Positions 25,721 to 40,700 of a stretch of DNA of 64,000 bases are shown here, piece after piece. A program made the position numbers and the translations under genes. This stretch comes from Lagopus muta (lineage: Eukaryota > Chordata > Aves > Galliformes > Phasianidae). Below the pieces are notes generated by a model. The model did no database searches and was not told the origin of the DNA. It saw only the letters and a list, made by a program, of their open reading frames with translations. The first letter of the stretch is position 1. The number at the start of each line of letters is the position of its first letter. The stretch lies in contig NC_064437.1 of NCBI RefSeq assembly GCF_023343835.1, forward strand, positions 46,716,967 to 46,780,966, written 5' to 3'.

Positions 25721-28700
25721 CCTTCTGCTCAGTATAGACGAGGTGAGGCTGGCAGAGAGGCTGTAAGCTGGTATGCTCTTAGTCTGCTTGTTTCAGGCAC
25801 GCGTGGTTGGGTACGTTATATCCCTGCAGCAATTCAGCAGGCTTTGAGACTGCGAGCCCAGGCATTGGTATCCCCTTTGCACCTCAGGGTGCCCCTCAGC
25901 TGGAAGCACGGTCTGTGACTTTCATCTACTCTAACATCACTGCACGGGTTCCATTTGCTTGGCACAGAGGTGGCTGCAAACACTCTTCCAGAATTTAAGC
26001 ATATTGTGCTGCACAACAGCAGGATGGTAAAGGCGTGTGAGATGATGTACTGGAGTGATTCTGCTTCCAGGGGTCTTCACCTCCTACCTGCACACTAAGC
26101 TGTGGGGCCAGTAGGCATCACCTCGATGCAAAGGGCTGGCTTTAGCAGCAAGCTAATCAGTGCTGCTGCTGGAGCACACCAGCATCACCACAAGATGAGG
26201 AGAATGCTTGAAAACGTACATTTTTACAGAATAGTGGAAACTGCTTTTTTTCCTCCTCTGTGCATTATTTGGCCACAAACTTGTTTCCTCAAAGCAGTAT
26301 AGAGCAACTCTACAGGTGAAGGTCCTGGTGGTGGCAACAGACTTACCACACAGGGCACAGAAGAATTAAAAGAGGCTCAGCTAGGAACAGTGAGGGCACT
26401 CGCTAGTCACATCATCTGGAAAGAAGCATCAAGTATGACTTGCATCCTGGTTTGGGCCCCAGCTCCATGCAGAAAGAGCCAAGAATTTGCTGTTCCTTGC
26501 AAGCTCTGTAGCAGGGACTATAAAGTTGCATTCCAAATGCAGCTCCCAAGGCAGAATACAAACTAAACAATGATTTTAGAGATGCTGCTCAGTAGCAGAG
26601 GTATAGGCTGGATCTGACTCCCTTTTTTGAAAAACTGTTGTAACAGGTGGAAGAACCTCATATCAGCAAGTTCAGTCTAATGCAGTTGCAGAAGTCTTCA
26701 CATCTCCTCATCATCATTTCAGGGGAGGTTCAGGATGGAGATTAGGAAAGATTTCTTCTCAGAAGTAGCAGTGTACTGGCACAGGCTGCCCAGAGAGGTG
26801 GTGGAGGGTCACAGTCCATGGAGGTGTTCAAGAAACGTGGAGGTGTTGCACTGAGGGACATGGTTAGTGGGCATGGTCAAGGTGGGTTGATGATTGGACT
26901 AGATGAACTTAGTGGTCTTTCCCAACTTTAATGAGTCTATGATCTCTAGCCCCAAGGAGAGCAATAAAATAAGGAGTCCTCGCCATCCACATTGTCCCTA
27001 TGTAAGATTTCTGATGTACTCTTCAGTACATTTATGCTTGTCTGCTGCTTCGTTGTTTGAGCTGAAGCAGCTCTCCAAGGTTTTGTCTGGGGACAGAAAT
27101 GACTGCCCAGGAAGAACAGGTTAATAGCCCCAGCAACCTTTCTGACATAATTCATGAGTTCTTTTGACTTTAGCAGAAGCATTGGGGTCTTAATGGCTTC
27201 AGTCCATAGAGCTATTGAACAACTGTTTATCCAAGCTTATTATAGGCAATAAAACCTGAATTACTGCATACCTGTCATCCCTGGGGGGCAAGTTCCATCC
27301 CTGCAAAGGGCCTCCTGTCTCCCTGCACATTTCTGGCTGAATATATCTTATGACATGAGGTAGCCTGCAAATCAGATGAGCAAGGGAAGTAGCTTCTAGA
27401 TTAAGCAGTTTTGCCCAGGTGTTTTCATTTTCTGCTTAGACACATTAGCATGCTGCATGTTAGATAACCAGTTTGATTGCTGTTATACTCAGCTGTTCAC
27501 GAAATATGAAGTTAAAAAAATAATTACACAAAATGTTGCTGTAAAGGATTCTGGCCTGCGCTCCCTCCATTGCACTCCTACATGAAGGGACACAGGACGT
27601 ATTGGTGGTTGTCACAGCTCTAAGGATGCAAAAGTCAGTGATGAGGGGGTGATGCTCTTTAGCTGGTGCTATGAGTAAGGTCAGGTGCCAGCCCCTACAA
27701 GCACTCAGTGAACCAGGTGGTCTATGGGGACCTGCCATGCCGCAGGACTTTCTGCCAAAGGTCACTCAGTTATCAGACCTGTCGCTCTGTTTCAAAAGAA
27801 ACTTCACTGGTCACTCAGAATGAATAGAAGCAAGCAATAGAAGTGTCAAGTGGCCTCTCTACTTGGGTAAACTAAAGAGGAAATGGTTTTCCATCTATAT
27901 CCATCAGTAAACAATCCATCTCCCTCTCATTGCACCTCAAATGCCTGAAAACAACTATAATTATGTCCTTTTCTACTAAAACATACATATTGAAGTGCTG
28001 ATGCCTCCTCAGAGTCCTTGAACTGTTATCTTTCTCTCAGCATTTATTCTATATGGAATTATCATCACCTGCTGCAGCTCTGGGGTTATCCATAACCTTT
28101 TAGGTCATACAAGATTACCAAACCACCATCCAGAGGAATTATCACATTGTATTAGCAAACTACAATCCAGAGGGACTTCAGACACAAATGACAGCGAGAC
28201 TGGGGAGCACCGCGGATCAATCCAAGAACTTTCTGTTCAAAGACTGTCCAAGATCTCAGCTTTGTTATGCTTTTTCCTTTGCATCCAGCATTTCAAATGA
28301 ATCAGCTGTATATATACATACATGCATTTAAGTTCTCTAATGAATATAAATGCAAACTCTAAGAAATAGGTCTATCACGCAAACATCCAGTTACCACATG
28401 GGAACGCATTCCTCTGCAAATATGAGTTTTCCTCTCACAATCCCTCCCTTCCCCACTCCCTCTCTACTCCTTCCACAAAAAAAGCTGCCCTTGCAGGTGG
28501 AGGCTGTAACTGGTACACTGAGACCCGAAGACCTCCATAAGCTTCCCCAGAATTTCTCATGCTCAGAATTGTCTTAACTGCATAGGAAACCACAGGGGGC
28601 TCATCTGTGCGACAGCCCTCTGTACCCATGAGACTGTGCAAGGTACAGGACAACCACTGCCCAGCTACAAAAGTAATAGCCCCTGTGCACCCTGCAGCAG

Positions 28701-31700
28701 GGCCAGCACTGAGAAGTAGGTGACAACCCAACCTAACCCCTAGAACACATGGTGGAAGAGTCAGCAGCAAAAAATGCCTATTGTTTCAGAAAGGAAGTGA
28801 CCCTTCTCTCTTAAATGCTGGGAAATTGAGACCTCATCATCGGCAAGGAAAAAAATCTCTTTGCAGTGAAAGGGAAATGCCACCTGAGCTGTGCAGCCAG
28901 CAGTGTTAGGGAACACAGAGGCAACAGAACTAGAGGGAGGTTTTTTTTTTTTTTTAAAGGAAGGAAGGAAAATGAGGGAATGCAAGGGCTGAGTGGGAGA
29001 GGCAGCCTTTTGCTTCTAGGTCATGAGAGTGACTCCAGCTCACTAGTCACTGCTGCCTTGTGACTCTTTACAAGTCTGTATAGGGTGATCACTTTTTACT
29101 GTACTTGGAGACCCAACTCCATCACAGAACTGAACCTTTGGCACAATTGGAGACAGAGATGGGTCACCAAGCAAGCTGCACAGTTCCAAAAAACCTTTCT
29201 ATGGGGTTTCACAGGCACATCTTTGTCCTGTGCTCAGGGCACAGTGGTGCGATTTGACTTCAGCCTCCCTTGGAAGGGTGGCTGTGCAAAATTCTTGATG
29301 TTCCAATAACCCAAGCCACTGATGATGCTATTTCCTATGCTCTGTTCCTGTGGCACACTACAGCTGGGGACTACCAGCCTTCTGGGCACAAGTCCAGAAA
29401 GTGCCAAGGGTCACGTAGTAAGAACAGGCACCTGAGCATCTCAGGACTGCTCACCTCATGCTTCTGCCTGGGATTGCCACCCCAATAACCCTGCCAGCAC
29501 CACATGGAGCAGACAGGTTCACTGTGTACGTGAATCTTGCAGCACTTCTGGGGCCAAACAGAGGGCTCTGGTGGCTCTCACGCTGCTATCACTTGCAACA
29601 CAATGGCCAATTGAGATAAAGAAAGCTTGGCTCCGGCTAGATCAGTCACTGTGAACATTTAAAACCGATTCTCCCCTTGCCAAGCAATCCACAAATCAGA
29701 ACGAACGTTTTGAGAAGATGGATGGGCACAGACCATAAGGGAGGAGAGCAGCACAGGGCAACACCATATCAAGTAGTTCATTTGCATGACACCAGCTCCT
29801 CAGGAAGCTCCGTGCTGCCATCGGCAGCACTCTAATGTCTCTTCCACCTCCAGTCCTTTTATTAACCAGATAACGCTGTGATGCAATACTCGAGTCAGTA
29901 CATCAGAGACCAATACACAGATCATAAGAGAAAAGACGTGACCTGGACTTCAAATGCTTTGGAGTATGGGGATTTAAATAAAGCCTGTTTAGTAGAAGGG
30001 TGGGGGCTTTTGCAGGAGTTCAGTCTGGGCAGGGCTGAGATTGCCCTTGTTTTGGATTATTGTGCAAGTGTTTCTCTTGCACAAAACTTACTTGGGTTAA
30101 AGAAAATGCTCGAAAGCACTTTCATGCTTACACACTCATCCTCCTTCCTTAGGTCAGAATTGTCTGTATTAATGTACTAGGCTGTGCCCTGGCAGCTGCT
30201 GGTTATTATGAAACAGGAAAAATGCACTTGGACTTAAACTTCCAAGGAAAGGAAAACCTCAGAACAGCAGCAGATGTGAGGATTTAAACTTCTCTGCCAG
30301 GCTTTGCTATCTGCCAGAGGAGTATCCTAGAAAGCAGTTTGGAAATATAGAAAAATAACATTCAAGGGATTCAGCTGAGATACACCGGTTCCTTTCTCTC
30401 CCTACCAATTACCTGCAAATATCAGGTAGTGCACTGTTACCACCTCCTCATTAGGTGGGAAGCAGCCTTATCCTCCAGCTCTTCCATTGCAGGAAACCCA
30501 GCAACTTGCCCAAGGTTATACTTCATCAGTCACTGTCAGCTACTGGCTTACATTACAACCCAGGGAATCCTGTTTATCTCTGGTGCAATTACAGAGCCAT
30601 ATAACCCCTCGAGAGGGCTACTAAGAAAACAGCACAAGTTCACCCAAGACAACATTTGACCTGGGTGCTGCTTTGGCAATGTTGCCAAAGGTGCTGCAGG
30701 AAGCCATATCATTTCTAAGCACACACGCAGCTCTATTCCCCATAGCGTTACCACACCAGTACCTCAGCCACGTGTCTGAAAGCAGCATCTTCTGGTACCT
30801 TACACACACCACTTCTGGGGTGTGGAAAACCAACCCAGGGCAAGGGAAACAAAACAAAAAGAAGCCTTGGCTGTTTTCCCAGAGAGCAGTCAGCATCAAA
30901 CCTGGCCAGCCTCCAGCACAAGTAAATTTCATCTTACCAGCCTTAATGCTGCCCTTCTGTTCTCTGAAGTGCTTCACACCTTCTTTCAAAGCGCTGCACA
31001 GCTCTGTAACTCTAGCCCTGCAGCACGCTCCACCAGCACCCAACAGGAGGCCAGCTTCCCAGCTTTGTATTGCTTGTTGATTGCTATTGTATAAATACTT
31101 ACACTTACAATCTAGACCCCCTCAGCTCAAAGCACCTGACACAACCTTACTAAGGCCCTTGCTAATGGGTTAATTTATAGCATCTGAAGGCTTGGGTTTT
31201 TTTTTTCAGTTGCACAGGTGAACATTAATTACACCCTTCTGGTGTTTATTGGCAAAGCGTTTGAAAGAGCTGAATATTTCTGTATGCTTCTTTCAGGATC
31301 TGTAGCAGAAACAATCTACACTTTGGGAGGCCCGTGGTGTAGACTCTATGACCCATTTACATAAAGGAAACTATTCCTTAAGAGAGGTGAAGCAAGAACT
31401 TGAGTTTCAGGTTGCTGCCTTAATCATGGATGATGTCTTTGCTGTTGCACAGCTGACCTCACTGACCACAGGAAAGTATCACTGAATGAATGAGGATTGG
31501 CTGCTTAGATGTCTTGCAGAATCCAGCCATCCTTTACATCCATTCTGAGCACATGGTGCAAGATAACATTTTGCATCATTATCATAAGGGGCTGGGAGCA
31601 TAACTCAGCAATGTTCTAACACTGTGGTTACTGAGACCTGTCAGTGCCAGGACCGACAGTTTGCAACCTACACCAGATAAACAAGAAACCATGGTGAAAC

Positions 31701-34700
31701 TGGTTTGTATTATACGGGCTACAGGATGGGAAAAGCAAGGCACCGTGTTGTCCGCAGAACTTTCTCAGCTTTGGAGCTGGTGGTACTGAGGGGACCTTCT
31801 CATTGAGTGTCAGGAGTTTAATTTCTTTTTAGTTTCTTTATGCTCTCATCAAACTTGGTGGTACCGCATGGTAGTCATAGATGATACCGATTATAGCATC
31901 TAACATCTTCTGTAAGCAGCAAGACCTCATGTTAATGTGCTGCTTCCTGATATCAGACAAAGAAATATTTGTGCAGGCCACAGTGAACCGGTTAAGCAAG
32001 GAAAAAAAGGCAGATTGAAAGACAGTGAGAGGATCTCCAATCAAATGAAAGCATGGCATGATTAGTAAGTGAAGGCAGTCAGCATCTCTGGGAATGGTCT
32101 GTTACTGCATACAGTGATTCCTGGCAGGAATGACAGCTGCATTATTTCTTCTTAAAAAGAAAACACTGCACAGCAAATGCTTTACTCCTGACTCTTAGTG
32201 AATGTTGTGCCACAAGGGGCAATGATGGCATCCGAAGGGCCTGCAAGCCTTTTATTTTTCGAGCAAATTCTGCACCCTGCCTCTGGCTGCAGAGAGGTGC
32301 TGGCAGCTGAGCAAGCGGTTGCTTTTCACTCTGAAGCAGTAACGGCTCAACTCCAGCACCTCCCTCCAGGACCTGGCACCAAGGTCCTCCTTACTGCTGT
32401 TGTTTTTGCTCACTCCTTGTCCTCAGCTCAGGGTCCACTATGCTCATCCCAAAAGGAGGTGTCCTGTTACCCAGCCCAGTGCAGCAGCTCCTGATGAGCT
32501 TTCTGTGGCTTTTCCATGGGCAATGTCTTTTTCTGGCTGCCCATCACAGCAGTGTGCTGGTGTAGTGTAGCTGGCAGGCTGGTGCTGTCTCAGATGCAGC
32601 TCTCTGCAGTGGAGAGATGCGTGAGAATGCTTCCAAGGGAGGCGAGTACAAGTCTGTATTGGATAAACAAGGTCTTTTGTATGGGCTTAAAAGCACTACA
32701 CACCCATAGAAAGTCCCAAAGAAACCCCATCAGATATGATCCTTCATCACTCTCAGCCCTTTTGAAAATCCAGTGTAAAATATTAAATGTATGGCTGCAT
32801 ATGAGCAGTGAAGGGCATGTTTCAATTGTGTCCTGAGAAATTCTTAAGATCAAATAAAAGGAGTATTTAAATAAAGTAGAAATTGACTCACGTAATTGCT
32901 AGCCTGGCATTAATGAGTAAAATTCTCCCTTGTCTGCAGAAAGCAAGCTGGAGGAGGGAAGGCTGGAAAACGGGTTATTTTGGAAACAGGGATTTTTCTG
33001 GGTTACAATGAAGGAAGGCTGCACAGCAGAGCTCTCTTCACTGCCTCCAGCTGGGGGTCCTCACCTCTTCTACCTGCTTACAGACTGCCATGCTGCCAGG
33101 CATGAGTTTCTGAAGCAGCTGTGGGCTTGGTGAAAAGGAAGGAAAGCAACAGAGGCGAATTACAGGAAATGAAGGAGGAAGTAAGACATCCTCATGAGTG
33201 TGTGCATGGTAGCCCTCCGAGGTGCCCTGGGTCACAAAATAATAAATGAGAAACTACCAAAGAAACTGAAGTTTTGTGCTTCAGCGTTCGTGCTACCTCT
33301 TGTAGCAGACACCAGAGTGAAGCAAAACTGCACTCTGAAATGTGAGATCCAGAAAAGCAGTAAGAAAACCTGGGGAAAATCTCCAGCTTGTGCAGATCAG
33401 CCTTTCACCCAGAGACTGTTCTACACTTCATCCGCATCACTGCGTGAGATAATCACAACGTGAAAATAAGTCCTCTTTGTTCACGTGCAAAAACTAATGA
33501 ACAAAGCTACTCCCACATCCTTTCTCTTTATAAGGAAGGAAAGAGTTCATTTAGAAATGACTTCAGAGCTAACACCACACAGAGAGTGAGAAAGTCCTAT
33601 AGTGCCTCATTTACTTTTCCTATCACTACTTGCTTATCATCATCTGTACGAGTGCAGAGCACTGCTAATCAGTTTGCAAATTACTTGTTGCAACCAGGAA
33701 TTCACTCAAATCTGCAGAAATAGATTTGGTTTTGTCCTTTTTTTTTTTCTTTTTTCTTACTGCTGCTTCAGAATACATTTAATCAGGAAATTGTCTATCT
33801 TGTGTTCCCCTGCGTCTGTTTGCAATTAATGACCAAAAAAAAAAAAAAAAAATCATCTGACTACATGCATTGTTTTCTACCTACCTACTAACTCAGAACT
33901 CTGTGTGCATTTATGACCCCCATGAAGGACTTCAGGTCTATGAAACACAATACTTTTGTTGTAGCAAAGTCTACAAGAAAGCTGTATATAGCTCAAGAAA
34001 AACAAACCAGACCAGGGCTGCCCCCTTCTACAATATTACTGCAGACAGCTTTCCATTCACATTCCTCAGGCGATGGGCTGTAGATTAGATTGAGTTTGCA
34101 GTCTCTTGTGACCTTCTGCTTGTTTTCCTTTACACAGGTAAGAAGAGTCCACCTGCTGAGGACAAAGTAGTGCTAACACATATGAAGATATTGAGCAATG
34201 AAGGAATTCAGAACCCAGGGCTAGTACCAGAGGCTCCTGCTGATGCAGCCTGTACTGAGGAACCCCATCTTCCCAGCACAAATTTCCCACAGGACTGCCA
34301 GGGATGTCCAAATGCCACAGCCATAACAGCAGACACAGACTATGCAGAAGCCCCAGCAGGCACAGATTATGTAGCCACACTGCCTGACCTCAGCAGCTTT
34401 GAGTCCAAGTGCCGCCTTCACAGATTCTCCAAATTTGAATCTGAGGACTCGGGAGTTGAGCTGCCAAGCGGAGCTAACTCTCCATCAACGCCAACGGGCT
34501 CAGAGAAGAGCTTTGTTCTTCACAGCAGAGACTCATTTTGTGACTCAGGTGTGCTTAGCACCTCATCTTCTCCAGAAATTGACCACCTGATAATGAGAGC
34601 ATGTAAAGAGCGTGCCAGGAAGGTTGGCCAGCAAGGTGTGGAGAGTGAAAAGAAAGATGAGCTCTATAGCCAGGAGTCAGACGTGGTGGAGGTTCCCACA

Positions 34701-37700
34701 CCTTCCCTTGAAGACTTCGGTGTTCCTCAGGAAGGAGAAAATCCTGATGAGCATTTTGACCAGAGTGAAAGGCAATCTCTGGAAAAAGAACCATCCCCAG
34801 AGACGAACTCCCCCACAGAGAGCACTCTTCCCACCCCGATTCCCATAGAGGAGCCAAAAACAATTGCTGACAATTACACAGAGACCTTTGGCAGTACACA
34901 AGACCTTCAGCTCCATGGACATCAGCTGAAGAAGTACCCCACAAGTGACAGCCTGGACGAATACATGAATGAATGCTGTAGACTGAGTGAGGTAAGAAAG
35001 GCACCTAAACTGTATCTTATAGCTAGGCTTATCTAAATATCACAGAATCACAGAATTGTAGGGGTTGGAAGGGATCTCCAGAGATCATCGAGTCCAACCC
35101 CCCTGCCAAAGCAGGTTCCCTACACCAGGTCGCACAGGTAGGCATCCAGGCAGGTCTTGAACATCTCCAGAGAAGGAGACTCCACAACCTCCCTGGGCAG
35201 CCTGTTCCAGTGCTCCGTCACCCTCACTGTAAAGAAGTTCTTGCGCACATTTGTGCAGAACTTCCTATGCTGCAGTTTCCAGCCGTTTCCCCTTGTCCTG
35301 TCTCCACTCACCACTGAAAACAGTCCGGCCTCGCCATTCTGCCCCCCACACCTTAGATATTTATAGACCTGGATCAGGTCCCCTCTCAGTCTTCTTTTCT
35401 CAAGGCTGAACAGACCCAGTTCACTCAGCCTTTCTTCATAGGAGAGATGTTCCAGGCCCCTCACCATTTTTGTGGCCCTCAGTTCTGCTGTCCATAACAA
35501 ATTATGAGACATTTGAACTAACAGTAAATTCCATTTCATAAAGCTTTAGATTAGAGGATGTGCTTATGTCTGTTCTTAAAATGAAAACTGTGAAGTAATC
35601 CTGCAGAGCCACACCGCTCTGTTAGCTGGGGGGGGAGCAGAACACGGTTTCAAAGTCAGGTTATTCCTGTTTCTGGGAACAACTGGCTGGCTGTTGAGGC
35701 TCCAAAGTTTGGAGAAAACTTGTCTGAGGGGCAGTTCATTCTGCCCAGGCCTGGATCTGGCTCAAGAGTCAGTTCTCAAGTAGTGAGTGAACAGCAAATT
35801 AATGCACAAATCCAAATCTTTGCTGGGAGTTTCCATTTTACTTTACTGGAACAGCTGTGATGGAAATTCTTGTGTTCAGAGACCGACTTAATTACAAAGA
35901 AGTAATTTTTTCAGTAACTTGTGCTACTTCAAACTCACTCCTTTCCCATTGCTGGGTACACTGTGCAATGAATAGGAGAATAAAAAGCCGCCTGAGTACC
36001 TGCTCCACACTAAATGCTGGCAAGTGCTCAGGCCAGATCTTTGCCTGGAGTGCACACAGACATGCTGACAGATTGTGAACCTGCCTGCCATTGTGGCTTC
36101 CAGGGGCTAGTGACAAAAAGTTAACTCTCACTGCAAGTTAATACCTGAGTGAGAGCCAGAACAGAGAGCTCAGTAGGCAGAAGGAAAGGAGAGGGCAGGC
36201 TAAGTACCAGCGGTCACCAAACAGTGCATAGTGGGGGCTTTTCAGAACGTACAAGGTGCTTGGACCCCTCTAAAAAGTAATTCCCAAGAGCAGTACCTGT
36301 TGGAGGCTCCAGAGAGTCAGTCATCCCATGTCACACACCAGGCCTGGGGATGCTGCCTATATCATCAGAATGTGGGGCTGTGTTACCATGGTGAGTCCAC
36401 GCGTGGCTTCCCATCTGGGTAACAGGATGAATTGGAAAAGGGAGGCAGGAGGGAGCCAAGAGACATGTGCTGTGCATGTAACAAGCATATTTCATCATGA
36501 CCTCCCTGGCCAGGCACAGACTCATCAGTCGGCCAGACCTCCCAAAGCAGTGAGGAAGGTCAGAGATGGCCCCATAGCTCAGGACCACTGCCCTTAATAT
36601 TCACATCTGGGCAGCACAAGCAGATCAGATTCAAATGGAGTGTCCTTTTTCTCACCAGAGCCACCTTGCACATTCTTGTGAAGTGAGTGACTTTGATGGT
36701 TCCCAGACAGTGGCCTGGCCTTTTGGCTGGGAGCTCAGAGAGGATTGGAGCAGCAGACTTCGAATACAAGGAAACTTTTTATAAAGTTACCTAAATTCTC
36801 TGTCGCTCTGGAGGGTTTGCAGCTAGCTTGATCTTGTCTGACAGCTTTGGCTGCCCATGAAATTCCTTTAAATCCTTTGTGAAGCCAAGCCTCAGTTTCC
36901 CAAAGCAGACCATTTAAATAAACAAGAGAATAAATTAGAAAGAGGCTGAAGAGGAAATGAAGCTCTTCGTGGCTTATCTCCTCTCCTTTTTAATATCCTC
37001 ACTGGCTGAGTGCTAAAGCTCTGTGCCCCAGAGCACTTCTCTGTGTTTGTTTTTGGAGCAGTACAAATACAGCTGTGACCTGGACACTGGGGAAGCGTGC
37101 CCCCCCGTCACAGAGCACCTCCGGGCTGCTCTATCTCAGGAGCAGCACTCTGCTAACTGCTGGGATGTCAGCAGTGCCCAGGCTATCTGGGGCAACAACA
37201 GACCAGGGCTGCTGCTGTATTTGAGCCTCAGAGCATGAGGACAGCAACGACAGAGCTTTGTGCCCTCGCTAAACCTGCACAATGTTGTCCCGTCCTCACT
37301 GTCATGCAGTGCAGGCAGGACACTGTGTGATCCAGAGTGATCTATCTGTACAACTGATGGATGCATCTTGGTTTGCCCCAGCTGAGGCCCTGCTCTGTGC
37401 TCACTGGAGTTTTCACATGCTCCTGTCACCTGTCTGAAATGTGACTTAGAAGCCAACTCTTGTCTGTGTCCCTAAGACCACTCCAGGCTTGACATCTCTG
37501 GAAACACAGTCAGTGTCATCTGAAAGACAACAGGCCAGTACATGGAATTCCCACTCTGCTTGGCAAAAAAACATGCCCCTTCCAATTAATTCCTAATGCA
37601 TTAATTCACTTGGAGTTTCCCCAGCCCAGTTGGCTGTGGTATTGCCAGTGGCTCTGAGCTTACCATCAAGCAAGGATGCAGCCCTGGATGAGGACTTGAT

Positions 37701-40700
37701 ATCCTCCAACCTTGCTGCTGAGGCTGCTTCACAGAAACATGAGGGAAAGTGCTGGAAAAGAGGGACTGGAAAAGACAAATGTTTTGATGCTTTGGATTCA
37801 TTTGGTGAATGGTTTTGGTTGAAAATATACATCACATCATTTCAGTCTGGCATTTCTTAAACAAAGTGTTCTGATCTTCTGTTTTGAACTGGCGTTATTT
37901 TGAAATTTGCCTACATTTAAAAAGATGAAAGAGTGTGGAAGCTGTTAAACAACAAGAGAACTTTGAAGGCCAAATAAAAGCATTTCCTTTTAAGCCAAAT
38001 TAAATGTTTTGGGTCAGTTTGAAGATACTTAGCTTTTGATGCTTTTGCTTTGCAAACACTTCCTCACACTCCATAAAGTTTACATTTAAAGTCAGCCCAG
38101 GCCCCTACAAGAAGAGAGAGGGAGGGAACGTTGTCGTCATTAAATGAAAAAAAAAGCCCATTAATCACACAGCACTAATTATCCTTGTCCAAAGAAGTCA
38201 AACTACTTGTCAGTGGAGAGGAGAAGGGTTGAGGGGAAGGATAGGGCAAGCTGTGATGCTCTGCCCATAGCCTGTGCGTGCCGCGCGCAGGAAACCAGAA
38301 GCTATCAGCAGTGCAACCACTCGTGGACATCAGGGTGGAGTGATCAGAAATATACAGCATGATCCCTCACTTTCCTGTTATTCACAAGCCTCAGGGTGCT
38401 GTCAGCTCCCACTGACAAATGCTTCCCGCTCTGCCTATGGCGTCACCAATCAGTCGCTCCAAGCCCATGATGTGCAGCATGTGATTACATTCCTTTGCCT
38501 TTGTACAGGCCCCATGCTCCATCCTTGCTCGCCATGCTGATGGGGTGGAGGAAAGTGGATGGGGATTTCTGGAAGGACAGAGCAACTGTTCTACTCAAAA
38601 TTGTTCATGGGAGAAAGCAAAGAGTCTGGTAAACAACCGTCTGTCTTGCAGCTCCCACTGGCCTTCATACCTCAGTAGTGCAATAAGATAGAGCAACTCC
38701 AGTGACTTTGGAGGAAAAGCATGATTTTACACCAGCCAAAATATTGACCAGAAAGCTCCAGATAAGAGCTGCAGCTCCCAGTACAGGCACTGATCCTGTA
38801 TTTTTAGGCTTCCCAAGGAATTTGTGAGCTAGCAGAACTGTGAGGATTTATTGCTGAGGAGGGCTACACCTGCTGAAAACCCATCCCCAAAACCTAGTCA
38901 GGTGAGCACTCCCAAGGGCAGAGATCTCACTCGTTTCCCTTCAATCCACATGGTCAAATTGTTAGTGAGAGCAACTCAGCACAGTGGGGCTGAGACCTTG
39001 CCATCCTTTTCTTCTTTCTGAGAGTGTCTTTCAGTTTGACGTGCCTGAAAGAAAAAGCTGGCACAACTTATACATTATATACTTACTTCCCTATTCTAAC
39101 TTTAACCTTCTGATTTGTAAGCTCTACCTGATCCTCTGCATCTTTATATTAAGAAACACAGGTTTTATGCACCCAAAAATAGGTACATGGCTTTTGTTCG
39201 AGTACTATTTAGCAATCCCCAGTGGGGAATGGGAAACATTTCAGCCCCGTGAGATGAATGTTTTGGGAAGCTTCATCTGAGAGGACAGACAGAAAGGGAC
39301 TCCTCCTGGAAAATGTTTGCAGTTTTCCTGTGGTTGCTCCCCCACAACTTCAAGCATAAAACTCTGATAGGTGCTGAGAGGAAAATATTTATACCAATAC
39401 GTGACAGAGCAGGTTCTGTACGCAGCACAGCCAGAAGATAGTGAGGGATGTGTAGGCGTTTCCAGTCCATGGAAAAAAAGTCCTGGAAGGGGCCCTGGAG
39501 AGGCCGTCTCTGGGCAAACATTTTTGGGGGCAACCTGCCAAGTTACACAAACTTTCTGTATTGAATGCCCACCACATCTGAGCAATCCTACCGCAAATGG
39601 GCCTCGTGGGAGGGCACAAAAACTGAAGCTCTCCCTTCAAAGCTCTTACTCTTGTGTGTTACCTACTGAGATGGTTGGCCCTGCAGGGGTGGGCAAGCAC
39701 TGCAGGCTCTGCCTGGTTGGTTGCCTTCTCACTCCTTTGCACCTGCTGGAATCATGGCAACAAAACACAAATTAATTTGCTGTTCAATAGCCTGAAGTTC
39801 CTGATCTGGGTACTCTGAGGGATGGCTGTAGAATGGGATCCTCCAGTATATTATACACAATGTGGTTTAGTTCCTCCACAAGGGTGAATCCCCCTTGCTA
39901 CAAGCCTGGAACAAGTACTCTACCCCTTTTCCCTCTTTTCTTTTGGGATGGGTGACCTCTGTCCTGCCACTTCTCCTCCGGGTGCTGCTGAGAGGGACAC
40001 AGAGCTCAGGAAGGCAAATGGCCAATGGAGACTTGGAGTCACAGTGGATTTTCATACCATTTCATGTGACCTCTGTCCCAGCTTCAGACACAAAAACATC
40101 TGGACATAATAACGCCTATTTATAAACAACATTGTATCATCATTTGTTTAAAAAGAAGTAAATCCTAATGCTGATTATTTTTGAACACACCATGAGCTTT
40201 CTGACATAATGAAAAGACAGGAAGAGTCCTAAGGCTGGCATTTCCCCAAAAACGTAGATTGTTGTGGGAAAGGAGACAGAGTAGGCTTCCTGCTTTTGTA
40301 GAGGGAACTTTTTTTTTTTTTTTTGAAGGTAAACTTACAGCACCGCTTTTGTAAAGATTGAGGCTTATTTTACTTACTGACATCAGATGCACAGCAGCAG
40401 GCAGCGCCAAGGTGGAAGAGAGCCTCTGCGTGCATTTGTGAGCGCTGCATCCAGCGGCGCCCTGCCCGCGTGTGGGGAAGCCCTGGGGCAGAGGCTACAG
40501 GCTGGGCATGGGGACATGCTGCAGGTCCTGGGTGGGCAGAGAGCAGCAGTACAGCCTACTCGTGGCTCATGCTTTTCTGCTGACGCACCAACACTGCGAA
40601 AATCTGCTCACGGACAGCAACACAGGCAATCCTTTTCATCAAAAATCACACCACCTCCTAGCGCCCAGTCCCAGGCAGCTGCTGTGCCTTGAGCTCAGCT

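Noticed and set aside
34066-34922. Several antisense open frames over the 854-nt exon
   Set aside because: Shadows of the plus-strand coding exon, whose frame continues correctly through both splice sites.
37066-37240. Possible extra exon after a good acceptor in intron 2
   Set aside because: No GT donor where the open frame would need to end, and the flanking exons already join in phase 0.
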